This document shows positions 32,350 to 40,092 of a stretch of 40,092 nucleotides of DNA, in pieces. The DNA lies in assembly GCA_019118935.1 (NCBI GenBank), contig DWXY01000127.1, forward strand, positions 1 to 40,092, given 5' to 3'. Every line of letters starts with the position of its first letter. Position 1 is the stretch's first letter. The translations under genes and the position numbers were made by a program. The notes under the pieces are model-generated. The model saw only the letters and a list, made by a program, of their open reading frames with translations, was not told the DNA's origin and did no database searches. Source of the DNA: Candidatus Oscillibacter pullicola (GTDB lineage Bacteria; Bacillota; Clostridia; Oscillospirales; Oscillospiraceae).

Positions 32350-33591
32350 ATGGTACGGCAGAAAAAAGCCCCGGCGGCCCGCCGGCGGCCCATGAGCCGG
32401 GAGGAGGCCCTGGCCCGGCAGGAGCGCCAGCAGCGCCGCCGGGAGCTGGAGCAGGAGAGCCGGGAACTGGCCAAGGGCCCCATTGACCTGCCGTTCTTCA
32501 TCCTGGTGATGCTGCTGACCGGCGTGGGCCTGGTGATGCTGCTGTCCGCCAGCTTTCCCTCCGCCTATTACGAGACGGACGGCCAGAACCCCATGTCCTA
32601 CTTCATCCGCCAGGGCGTATTCGCCATCATGGGCGTGGCGGCCATGCTCTTCATCGGCAAGATCAACTACCAGCGGTTCCGCGGTCTTGCAAAGCCGCTG
32701 CTGTATCTGGCCGTCATTCTGCTGATCCTGGTGATCGTGCCGGGCAACCCCCTGGCCATCACCCGGAACAACGCCACCCGCTGGCTGGGCATCCCGGGCA
32801 CCTCGCTGCAGTTCCAGCCCTCGGAGATCGCAAAGCTGGCGGTGGTGATCTACTTTGCCGACAGCATCTCCAAGAAAAAGGACCGTATGCAGACGTTCCG
32901 CTACGGCATCGCCCCCTATGCGGTGCTGCTGATCGTTCTGGCGGCCCTGGTGGGCATCGAGCCCCACCTCTCCGGCGCCATCCTCATCATGGGCGCCGGC
33001 GCGGTGATGATGCTGGTGGGCGGCATCCACTGGAGATGGGTGGGGCTGGCCATGGGCGCAGCCGGGCTGCTGCTGTATCTGGTGCTGGGCGTGATCGGCT
33101 ACAACGCCTCCCGCATCGAGATGTGGCACAACCCCTGGCTGGATCCCCAGGGAGCCGGCTACCAGCTGCGCCAGAGCCTCATCACCATCGGCTCCGGCGG
33201 CCTGTGGGGTGTGGGCCTGGGCAAGAGCCGCCAGAAGTTCCTCTACCTGCCGGAGGAGCACAACGACTTTATCTTCGCCATCGTCTGCGAGGAGCTGGGC
33301 CTGATCGGCGCCACCGTCATCATGCTGTTGTTCGCGGCGCTGATCCTCCGGGGCTTCTGGATCGCCCTCCACGCCCGGGACCGGTTCGGCAGCCTGATGG
33401 TGGTGGGCATCATGACCCTGGTGGGCCTTCAGACGTTTTTGAACATCGGCGTGGTGACGGGCCTGCTGCCCACCACCGGCATCTCCCTGCCGTTTTTCAG
33501 CTACGGCGGCACGGCGCTGTCCATCCAGCTGGCGGAGATGGGGATCGTCCTGTCGGTCTCACGGCAGATGAAGCCCACAAAGGCGGGGTAG
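32350..33591 (+). CDS. ftsW: SEDS-family peptidoglycan polymerase FtsW
   Basis: 413 residues with ten predicted membrane helices after a ~45-residue basic N-terminus. 'GIPGTSLQFQPSEIAKLAVVIY', 'LVGIEPHLSGAILIMGAGAVMM', 'EEHNDFIFAIVCEELGLIGAT' and 'TGLLPTTGISLPFFSYGGT' are the FtsW/RodA/SpoVE blocks, including the E/D residues of the catalytic cavity. It polymerises septal glycan with the class B PBP encoded upstream. Start ATG 32350 follows GAGAGGAGGGAAG. The gap to murG carries an AT-rich palindromic insert. Confidence 0.96.
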   Translation: MVRQKKAPAARRRPMSREEALARQERQQRRRELEQESRELAKGPIDLPFFILVMLLTGVGLVMLLSASFPSAYYETDGQNPMSYFIRQGVFAIMGVAAMLFIGKINYQRFRGLAKPLLYLAVILLILVIVPGNPLAITRNNATRWLGIPGTSLQFQPSEIAKLAVVIYFADSISKKKDRMQTFRYGIAPYAVLLIVLAALVGIEPHLSGAILIMGAGAVMMLVGGIHWRWVGLAMGAAGLLLYLVLGVIGYNASRIEMWHNPWLDPQGAGYQLRQSLITIGSGGLWGVGLGKSRQKFLYLPEEHNDFIFAIVCEELGLIGATVIMLLFAALILRGFWIALHARDRFGSLMVVGIMTLVGLQTFLNIGVVTGLLPTTGISLPFFSYGGTALSIQLAEMGIVLSVSRQMKPTKAG

Positions 33592-33605
33592 TACGATCCA
33601 GATAG

Positions 33606-33709
33606 GAGTTAAGAGATAAAAGATAAGAGATCAAGGCGGAATCTCAAAAATGTCCGGCTATGCCGGACACCAAATCTCTTGTCCCTTAACTTTTATCTCA
33701 TATCTTTCG
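33606..33709. repeat. AT-rich palindromic insert between ftsW and murG
   Basis: About 105 bp much richer in A+T than the neighbours. Nested inverted repeats: GAGATAAAAG (33613-33622) with CTTTTATCTC (33690-33699); AAGAGAT with ATCTCTT; a central perfect hairpin TGTCCGGC-TAT-GCCGGACA (33651-33669). It resembles a dispersed intergenic palindrome (REP/MITE type). It could also terminate or stabilise the dcw transcript. Confidence 0.75.
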
Positions 33710-33725
33710 ATTGGAGTGCAGCAAA

Positions 33726-34862
33726 GTGGCAGCATCATTGAAGAAGGTGATCTTCACCTGCGGCGGCACGGCCGGGCATGTGAACCCGGCCATCGCGCTG
33801 GCCCAGCTGATGCGCGAAAAGGACCCGGAGACGGAATTTTTGTTCGTGGGAGCGGAGCGGGGACTGGAGAAGGACCTGATCCCCAAGGCGGGATACGACT
33901 TCCGCACCGTCCACATCTCCAGCTTCCACCGGTCCTTCAAGCCCCGGGAGATCCGGCACAACCTGGTCTCCGTGGGGAATCTCCTTCGGGCCCCTGGAGA
34001 GGCCCGGGCCATCCTGCGGCAGTTCCGGCCGGACGTGGTCATCGGCACGGGGGGCTACGCCAGCTTCCCCATGGTGAAGGCCGCCGCCAAGGCGGGGATC
34101 CCCACGGCCGTTCACGAGTCCAACATGGTGCCCGGCCTCACCACGGAGATGCTGGAGCCCTTCGCGGACCGGATCATGGTGGGGTTTGAGGCCTGCCGGG
34201 AGCACTACCGCCATCCGGAGAAGGTGATCGTCACCGGCACGCCGGTGCGGCGGGACTTCTTCCACCTGACGAAGGCGGAGGCCAAGAAGGCCCTGGGCGT
34301 GGACGACGGCCGGCCCCTGCTGGTGTCCTTCTGGGGGTCCCTGGGGGCCTCCGGCATGAACCGGCAGATGGCGGACTTCCTGGTGCTGGAGGCGGCCAAG
34401 GAGCCCTTCCACCACATCCACGGCGCCGGAAAGGACGGCTATCCGGTGCTGCTGAAGCTGCTGCGGGAGAAGGGGGTGGACCTGGCGGACCACCCGGCGC
34501 TGCAGGTGCGGGAGTACATCTACGACATGGCCGCCGTCATGCGGGCGGCGGATCTGGTGCTCTGCCGGGCGGGAGCCTCCACCATCAGCGAGCTGACGGC
34601 GCTGGGGGTCCCGGCGCTGATCGTGCCCTCCCCCTATGTCACCAACAACCACCAGGAAAAAAACGCAAGGGTCCTGGAAAACGCCGGCGGCGCCGCGGTG
34701 CTGCTGGAGAAGGACTGCTCCGGTCAGGCGCTGTTCCAGGCGGCCTGCGGCATCCTCCACGACGGAGCGCGCCGGGCCTCCATGGAGCGGGCCATGTCCG
34801 CCCTGGGAATCCGGGACGCCACAGAGCGAATTTATCAAACTGTGCTGGAAATCTGCCAGTAA
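33726..34862 (+). CDS. murG: UDP-GlcNAc:MurNAc-pentapeptide-PP-undecaprenol GlcNAc transferase
   Basis: 378 residues. 'FTCGGTAGHVNPAIALAQLM' (near 10-29) is the N-terminal glycine-rich loop. 'GTGGYASFPMVKAAAKAGIP' and 'HESNMVPGL' form the acceptor site. 'VLCRAGASTISELTALGVPALIVPSP' is the UDP-sugar-binding G-loop (near 278-303), and 'NHQEKNARVLE' the C-terminal block. It converts lipid I to lipid II at the inner membrane face. GTG 33726 is chosen, nine bases after GGAG; TTG 33711 would lie on the ribosome site. Confidence 0.95.
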   Translation: MAASLKKVIFTCGGTAGHVNPAIALAQLMREKDPETEFLFVGAERGLEKDLIPKAGYDFRTVHISSFHRSFKPREIRHNLVSVGNLLRAPGEARAILRQFRPDVVIGTGGYASFPMVKAAAKAGIPTAVHESNMVPGLTTEMLEPFADRIMVGFEACREHYRHPEKVIVTGTPVRRDFFHLTKAEAKKALGVDDGRPLLVSFWGSLGASGMNRQMADFLVLEAAKEPFHHIHGAGKDGYPVLLKLLREKGVDLADHPALQVREYIYDMAAVMRAADLVLCRAGASTISELTALGVPALIVPSPYVTNNHQEKNARVLENAGGAAVLLEKDCSGQALFQAACGILHDGARRASMERAMSALGIRDATERIYQTVLEICQ

Positions 34863-34926
34863 CCACGAAACCCCGCCGGCCATAGGATGGACTGTTGAAC
34901 CATTCTGGATTCGGAGGGGAACGGAT

Positions 34927-36198
34927 ATGAGCCAGCTTTTGTCGGTGCGAGGCGGCCGCCGCCTGGAGGGCGAGGTCACGATCCAGGGGGCCAAGAACAG
35001 CGTCCTGCCCATCCTGGCGGCCACGCTGTTGGCAAGGGGACAGGTGGCGCTGCTGGGCTGCCCCCGGCTGCGGGATGTGGACGCCTCCATCCGCATCCTG
35101 CGGCATCTGGGCTGCGACGCCCACTGGGAGGCGGATGCCCTGGCGGTGGACACCACCGCCCTGCGCCGCTGTGAGATCTCGGATGTACTCATGCGGGAAA
35201 TGCGCTCCTCCGCCATTTTCCTGGGGGCGATCCTGGCCCGGTGCGGCCAGGCGGATCTGAGCTACCCCGGCGGGTGCGAGCTGGGCCCCCGGCCCATCGA
35301 CCTCCACCTCTCGGGCCTGCGGGACCTGGGGGCGGAGATCCGGGAGGAGGGCGGCTTCCTCCACTGCCGGGCGGACCGGCTGCGGGGCCGGGAAGTGGTG
35401 CTGCGGATGCCCTCCGTGGGGGCCACGGAGAATCTGATGCTGGCCGCCTGCGGGGCGGAGGGCGTCACGGTGATCTCCAACGCCGCCCGGGAGCCGGAGG
35501 TGGTGGATCTGCAGAACTTCCTGAACGCCTGCGGGGCCCGGGTGTCCGGGGCGGGGAGCTCCGCCGTGTCCATAGAGGGCGGGCAGGACCTCCACGGCTG
35601 TACGTACCGGGTCATGCCGGATCGGATCGCGGCGGCTACTTACCTCTGCGCGGCGGCCTCCGCCGGCGGGGACATCTATCTCCGGGGCGCGGAGGAGCGG
35701 CACCTGGCCACGGTCACCGCCGCCCTGCGGGAGGCGGGCTGCGCCGTCACGGCGGACAGCGGGGGCATCCGGGCCCTGTGCCGGGAGCGGCTGCGGGCCG
35801 TGGGGCCGGTGCAGACGGCGCCCTATCCCGGCTTTCCAACAGACGCCCAGGCGGTGCTGATGGCAGCCCTGCTGCGCAGCCGGGGCGCCACGGTGTTTGA
35901 AGAGAACATCTTTGAAAACCGCTACCGCCATGTGGACGAACTGATCCGCATGGGGGCCAGCATCCGGGTATCCGGCCGGGTGGCGGTGGTCACGGGCGTG
36001 GAACGGCTCCACGGGGCGCCGGTGCGGTGCACGGATCTGCGGGGCGGGGCGGCCCTGTGCGTGGCGGCCCTGTCGGCGGAGGGGGAGACCCGGGTCTCCC
36101 AGATCTGCCACATCGACCGGGGCTACGAAGACCTGGCCCGGGACCTGCGGGCTCTGGGGGCCGACGCGGAGCGGGTGGAAGACACAGAAAACAGCTAG
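34927..36198 (+). CDS. murA: UDP-GlcNAc 1-carboxyvinyltransferase
   Basis: 423 residues, standard for MurA. The N-terminal 'LEGEVTIQGAKNSVLPILAAT' has the conserved Lys-Asn pair. The catalytic loop 'YPGGCELGPRPIDLHLSGL' keeps cysteine at about residue 117, so the enzyme should be fosfomycin-sensitive. 'PDRIAAATYLCAAA' and 'FPTDAQAVLMAALL' are later family motifs. 'ENIFENRYRHVDEL' holds the arginine and glutamate of the active site. It begins lipid II synthesis. ATG 34927 follows GGAGGGG; the ORF-track start at 34636 lies in murG. Divergence from other murA paralogues cannot be judged here. Confidence 0.95.
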   Translation: MSQLLSVRGGRRLEGEVTIQGAKNSVLPILAATLLARGQVALLGCPRLRDVDASIRILRHLGCDAHWEADALAVDTTALRRCEISDVLMREMRSSAIFLGAILARCGQADLSYPGGCELGPRPIDLHLSGLRDLGAEIREEGGFLHCRADRLRGREVVLRMPSVGATENLMLAACGAEGVTVISNAAREPEVVDLQNFLNACGARVSGAGSSAVSIEGGQDLHGCTYRVMPDRIAAATYLCAAASAGGDIYLRGAEERHLATVTAALREAGCAVTADSGGIRALCRERLRAVGPVQTAPYPGFPTDAQAVLMAALLRSRGATVFEENIFENRYRHVDELIRMGASIRVSGRVAVVTGVERLHGAPVRCTDLRGGAALCVAALSAEGETRVSQICHIDRGYEDLARDLRALGADAERVEDTENS

Positions 36199-36209
36199 GA
36201 GAAGACGAC

Positions 36210-36971
36210 ATGGCCAGACGCAGACATTCCAACCGGCGGCGCAGGAGGGGAAACTTCGGCTTCCTCTATAAGCTGCTGTCCGTGCTGGTGATCTGCGCGG
36301 CCGTGGTGACGGCCCTGACGCTGTTCTTCCGGGTGGACACCATCGAGGTCACGGGGACTGAGCGGTACACCGAAAAGGACGTGATCGAGGCCAGCGGCAT
36401 CCAGCTGGGTGACAACCTCTTTCTGCTGAACAAGTACGAGGCCGCCCGCAGCATCGCGGAGCAGCTGCCCTACATCGATATTGAGGACATCCGCATCCGG
36501 CGGGAGCTGCCGGACACCCTGATGATCGATGTGTCGGAGTGCGGCACGCCCCTGGCGGTGATCCAGGACGGCAGCGCCTGGCTGCTGAGCCCCAAGGGCA
36601 AGATCGTGGAGCAGCTGCCGGCGTCTCAGGCCGGGGACTATGCGGTGATCGACGGCTGCGAGCTGCTGGCCCCCTCGGTGGGCACGGACATCGCCCTGTC
36701 CACGGAGTTCGCCAATCAGCAGACCAGTCTGCTGGCGCTGCTGGCGGCGCTGGACGCCGCGGGCCTGACGGACCGGGTGGACGCCATCCACCTGGACGAT
36801 CTGTCCCGGCTGACCATGGACTACGCCGGCCGCTTCTCCGTGGAGATGGAGTACAACGCGGACTATGACCGGATGCTGCAGATCCTGGAGGCGGGAATCA
36901 GCAAGCTGGAGAGCAACCAGACGGGCAGCATCCGCCTGGACCTGAATCCGCCGATCCTCACGCTGGACTGA
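36210..36971 (+). CDS. ftsQ: Cell division protein FtsQ/DivIB
   Basis: 253 residues. A basic cytoplasmic N-terminus ('RRRHSNRRRRRG') is followed by a membrane helix (near 22-42) and a POTRA domain opening 'RVDTIEVTGTERYTEKDVIEASGI' (near 46-69), with the paired 'IRRELPDTLMIDVSE'. The rest is the beta domain. It is a scaffold of the divisome. Start ATG 36210, with AGGAGAAG upstream, 11 bp after murA. A terminator follows, separating it from ftsZ. Confidence 0.93.
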   Translation: MARRRHSNRRRRRGNFGFLYKLLSVLVICAAVVTALTLFFRVDTIEVTGTERYTEKDVIEASGIQLGDNLFLLNKYEAARSIAEQLPYIDIEDIRIRRELPDTLMIDVSECGTPLAVIQDGSAWLLSPKGKIVEQLPASQAGDYAVIDGCELLAPSVGTDIALSTEFANQQTSLLALLAALDAAGLTDRVDAIHLDDLSRLTMDYAGRFSVEMEYNADYDRMLQILEAGISKLESNQTGSIRLDLNPPILTLD

Positions 36972-37033
36972 GAGGGGCGGATTTGGCAGAAGCCTGCCGA
37001 GACAGGGGGGACGGACCGCCGCCCCTCCTTTTT
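36972..37033 (+). terminator. Terminator between ftsQ and ftsZ
   Basis: GAGGGGCGG (36972-36980) pairs with CCGCCCCTC (37019-37027) around an inner GGCAG/CTGCC hairpin, followed by CTTTTT. It starts right at the ftsQ stop. Confidence 0.75.
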
Positions 37034-37069
37034 CCGGACAAAAATCTGAGGGAAAAGCCCGATGGACTC

Positions 37070-37098
37070 TTGACCGGAGGACGAAAGTGTCATACAAT
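37070..37098 (+). promoter_or_regulatory. Promoter of ftsZ
   Basis: -35 TTGACC (37070-37075), 17-bp spacer, -10 TACAAT (37093-37098). The -10 sits in CATACAAT, which also fits a SigE-type -10, so sporulation control is conceivable. Leader of about 80 nt to ATG 37187. Confidence 0.7.
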
Positions 37099-37186
37099 AA
37101 ACTAAATGTTATGAGATACAGGATATTGTGAATCCAAAGGGACGATCCTCCCTTTTTACACAAACGATAGTAGGAGGCACCACTAT

Positions 37187-38308
<1,122 letters not shown>

Positions 38309-38319
38309 ACGATTTTTTC

Positions 38320-38358
38320 CAGGACCTGCGGGTATTTGCCTGCGGGTCCTGTTTTTTT
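38320..38358 (+). terminator. Intrinsic terminator after ftsZ
   Basis: CAGGACC/GGTCCTG outer stem with further pairs, 38320-38351, followed by TTTTTTT. The rest of the gap to 38498 shows nothing clear. Confidence 0.88.
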
Positions 38359-38498
38359 GCCGCCGCGGCGGCACAGTCAAAGCCTGCCATGGGGCCGCTT
38401 CCGCATTTTGCAAGGCGTGTTTTTCCGCCTGCGGCAGATGATAACCTCGCCGGCAGATCAGCGGATTTGCCGGCCGCGTTTCGGAAAGGGGTGATTTC

Positions 38499-39566
38499 AT
38501 GTATGGACCATTTCAAAAAGCGAGACACGCGCTGCGGGGCGGAGCGGCGCTGGTCTTGGCATTGCTGCTGTGCGCGGCCATGCCGGCGCGCGCTGCCGGT
38601 GTGACGGCCGGCGGCACGGACCAGGACACCTCCGCCCGGATGCTGGTCCCCGTGGGCCACACGGTGGGCATCAAGCTCTTTGCCCGCGGGGTGATGGTGG
38701 TGAAGGCGCCGGAGAGCGGCACGCCCGCGGATGACTGCGGCCTGCAGACCGGCGACATCATCGTCAAATGTGGCGGCGTCTCCGTGACCTCTTCGGAGCA
38801 GTTCCAATCCCTGCTCCAGGAGAATGGGGAGACGGCCACCGACCTGCAGGTCCGCCGGGAAGGCGGGAGCGTGACGCTCTCTGTCTCCCCGGAGCAGAAC
38901 GAGAAGGGCGCCTACTGCATCGGCGCCTGGATTCGGGACAGCATGGCCGGCATCGGCACCATGACGTATTACGACCCGGAAAGCGGCGCCTTCGGCGCTC
39001 TGGGGCACGGGATCACGGACGCCGACACGGCGCTCCTGATGCCCTTTGCCTCCGGCTCCATCCTGCCCTCCACCGTGAAGGCGGTGAAGAAGGGCGCCAT
39101 CGGCGAGGCCGGTGAGCTGCGGGGCGATTTCGACCTGGCCACAGATCTGGGTGATCTGTACGCCAACACCACCAGCGGCGTCTTCGGCACGCTGGACCCC
39201 GGCGAATTCACCGAGCGGCTGGGCGATCCCATGCCGGTGGCGGCCGCCGGGGAAGTCCACGCCGGTCCTGCCACCATCCTCTCCAATGTGGAGGGCGATG
39301 CCGTTCGGGAATATGATGTGGAAATTTTACAGGTTGTAGAGAACGCGGCGGACGGCCGGGACCTGGTGATCTCCGTGACGGACCCGGAGCTTCTGGCCGC
39401 CACAGGCGGCATCGTCCAGGGCATGTCCGGCAGCCCGATCCTGCAGGACGGCAAATTTGCCGGTGCGGTGACCCACGTCCTGCTGAACGATCCAAGCAAA
39501 GGGTATGGAATTTTGATGGAAACTATGCTGGCAGCGGGAGATTTCTCAGAAGAACCCGTGGCCTGA
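38499..39566 (+). CDS. spoIVB: SpoIVB serine peptidase (PDZ, S55)
   Basis: 355 residues. An N-terminal signal-anchor (near 13-33, ending 'AMPARAAG') is followed by a PDZ domain ('GIKLFARGVMVVKAPESGTPADDCGLQTGDIIV', near 58-90). The S55 peptidase domain has the catalytic His in 'GALGHGITD' (near 169) and Ser in 'QGMSGSPIL' (near 310). In sporulation it is secreted from the forespore and cleaves SpoIVFA, activating the pro-SigK pathway. This is direct evidence of a sporulating lineage. Start ATG 38499 follows GGAAAGGGG. spo0A, its usual neighbour, is not next to it here. Confidence 0.94.
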   Translation: MYGPFQKARHALRGGAALVLALLLCAAMPARAAGVTAGGTDQDTSARMLVPVGHTVGIKLFARGVMVVKAPESGTPADDCGLQTGDIIVKCGGVSVTSSEQFQSLLQENGETATDLQVRREGGSVTLSVSPEQNEKGAYCIGAWIRDSMAGIGTMTYYDPESGAFGALGHGITDADTALLMPFASGSILPSTVKAVKKGAIGEAGELRGDFDLATDLGDLYANTTSGVFGTLDPGEFTERLGDPMPVAAAGEVHAGPATILSNVEGDAVREYDVEILQVVENAADGRDLVISVTDPELLAATGGIVQGMSGSPILQDGKFAGAVTHVLLNDPSKGYGILMETMLAAGDFSEEPVA

Positions 39567-39588
39567 CATGGTCTTCCAGGCAGACAGC

Positions 39589-39630
39589 GGCGGCGGGAAG
39601 CAATTCGCTTCCCGCCGCCCCGAAATTTTT
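39589..39630 (+). terminator. Hairpin after spoIVB
   Basis: Perfect 13-bp stem GGCGGCGGGAAGC/GCTTCCCGCCGCC (39589-39601/39607-39619) with AATTC loop, followed by CCGAAATTTTT. It separates spoIVB from the convergent XRE remnant. Confidence 0.75.
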
Positions 39631-39642
39631 CGCAATACAGAT

Positions 39643-39969
39643 TTACGGCTCTCCGAGCGGGAGCTCCTGCGCCTGGACGGTGGATTCCGCCTCCGTTTGG
39701 AAACTGCGGAACGACGCCATGCTGAGCAGGAGCAGCAGGAGCTGGATCACCACTGCGCCGATCAGCACCCCGGCCACAATTTTCCAAATGCGACGGGCCC
39801 GGCGGTTTTTGATGGCCAGCTGTTCGTTGATCCGGCCCAGCTGTTCCGCCACCCGGTCCGCCTCCGCCGCCTGCGGAAGCTCCGGCCCCAGCAGGGCCGC
39901 CGGGGTGGTGTCCAGTTCCTCCGCCAGCCGGATTAGCAGCTCCGCGTCCGGCACAGACCGGCCCGGTTC
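39643..39969 (-). pseudogene. XRE-type membrane-anchored regulator, N-terminus lost
   Basis: The reading frame starts inside the HTH: '(E)PGRSVPDAELLIRLAEELDTTPAALLG' matches the last part of an XRE domain, where 'ERG.SVPD.ELL' normally follows the recognition helix. After it come a linker, one membrane helix ('IVAGVLIGAVVIQLLLLLL') and a short outer tail. The upstream frame is closed by TAA (39978-39976) within 9 bases. The first ~35-40 residues of HTH are missing and replaced by the recombinase 3' end, so the gene was probably cut by an integration event. A short product from GTG 39954 would lack the DNA-binding helices. Confidence 0.75.
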
Positions 39970-40092
39970 ACGCAGTTAAAGATACGGGCTTGGAAAGCTG
40001 GTCTATATTGCCGACAAAGCGGTAAAAGATTTCGATTTCCTGGACCCGGTTTCCCTCGCCGTCTTTGACTGCCTCATGGATCAGGATTTTTT
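39968..40092 (-). CDS. C-terminal fragment of a large serine recombinase, cut by the window
   Basis: About 40 residues on the minus strand, open at the right edge and ending at TGA 39970-39968. 'HEAVKDGEGNRVQEIEIFYR' followed by 'FVGNID' is the tail typical of TnpX-like large serine recombinases of clostridial conjugative and mobilisable elements (DUF4368 region). The catalytic domain is outside the window. Its stop lies at the very edge of the interrupted XRE gene, so the element's end is probably within a few bases, with the element extending to the right. Confidence 0.7.
   Translation of the reverse strand, partial: KILIHEAVKDGEGNRVQEIEIFYRFVGNIDQLSKPVSLTA

Overview
The window looks like a chromosome segment of a GC-rich, endospore-forming, anaerobic Firmicute, most likely an Oscillospiraceae-type Clostridia (Flavonifractor/Lawsonibacter/Oscillibacter-like). 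The reasons are strong AGGAGG-type ribosome sites, several TTG/GTG starts, sigma-A promoters with 17-bp spacers, a SpoIVB peptidase, a two-gene SufC/SufB-like pair, a DAP-type MurE (DNPR motif) and a clostridial dcw order. The taxon is inferred from gene content; no search was run. I saw no rRNA, tRNA or CRISPR array.

Layout. 1-530: a leader or ncRNA region on the minus strand, with its own promoter, GAAA-capped hairpins and an intrinsic terminator; a possible minus-strand gene starts at the left edge. 534-8541: an XRE-cupin regulator with a GNAT enzyme, a zinc-ribbon protein, glpK divergent from a monoacylglycerol-lipase-like hydrolase, a CmpB-family membrane protein, type 4 uracil-DNA glycosylase, bioY under a BirA-type operator, an anion transporter and a YgjP-like metallopeptidase. 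8735-15436: a monocistronic phosphoketolase, an ECF sigma/anti-sigma pair, a ~650-bp inverted-repeat element without a convincing gene, and sufC-sufB. 15633-21593: a ferritin-like hypothetical, DUF2461, an HD protein, a second GNAT/XRE-cupin pair, a small membrane protein, and the Asp23/FakA pair. 21853-24336: rarD-rsmD-coaD-coiled-coil protein, tightly overlapping.

24593-38308 is the dcw cell wall and division cluster: mraZ-rsmH-ftsL-pbp(PASTA)-murE-mraY-ftsW-murG-murA-ftsQ-ftsZ. It starts with a sigma-A promoter and GTGGG repeats at 10-bp spacing that fit MraZ autoregulation. murF, murD, murC, murB and ftsA are absent from the block. The murE-mraY junction carries a tandem duplication of the murE 3' end (157-bp period), and the ftsW-murG junction carries an AT-rich palindromic insert. 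ftsZ has its own promoter after an internal terminator. spoIVB follows ftsZ.

At the right edge, the C-terminus of a probable large serine recombinase abuts a membrane-anchored XRE-type gene that has lost its N-terminal DNA-binding half, so the end of an integrated mobile element appears to lie near 39970.

The strongest leads for something undescribed are the minus-strand structured RNA at 138-363, whose terminator arm has a mutually exclusive alternative partner, then the inverted-repeat element at 12969-13619 and the two repeat insertions inside the dcw cluster.
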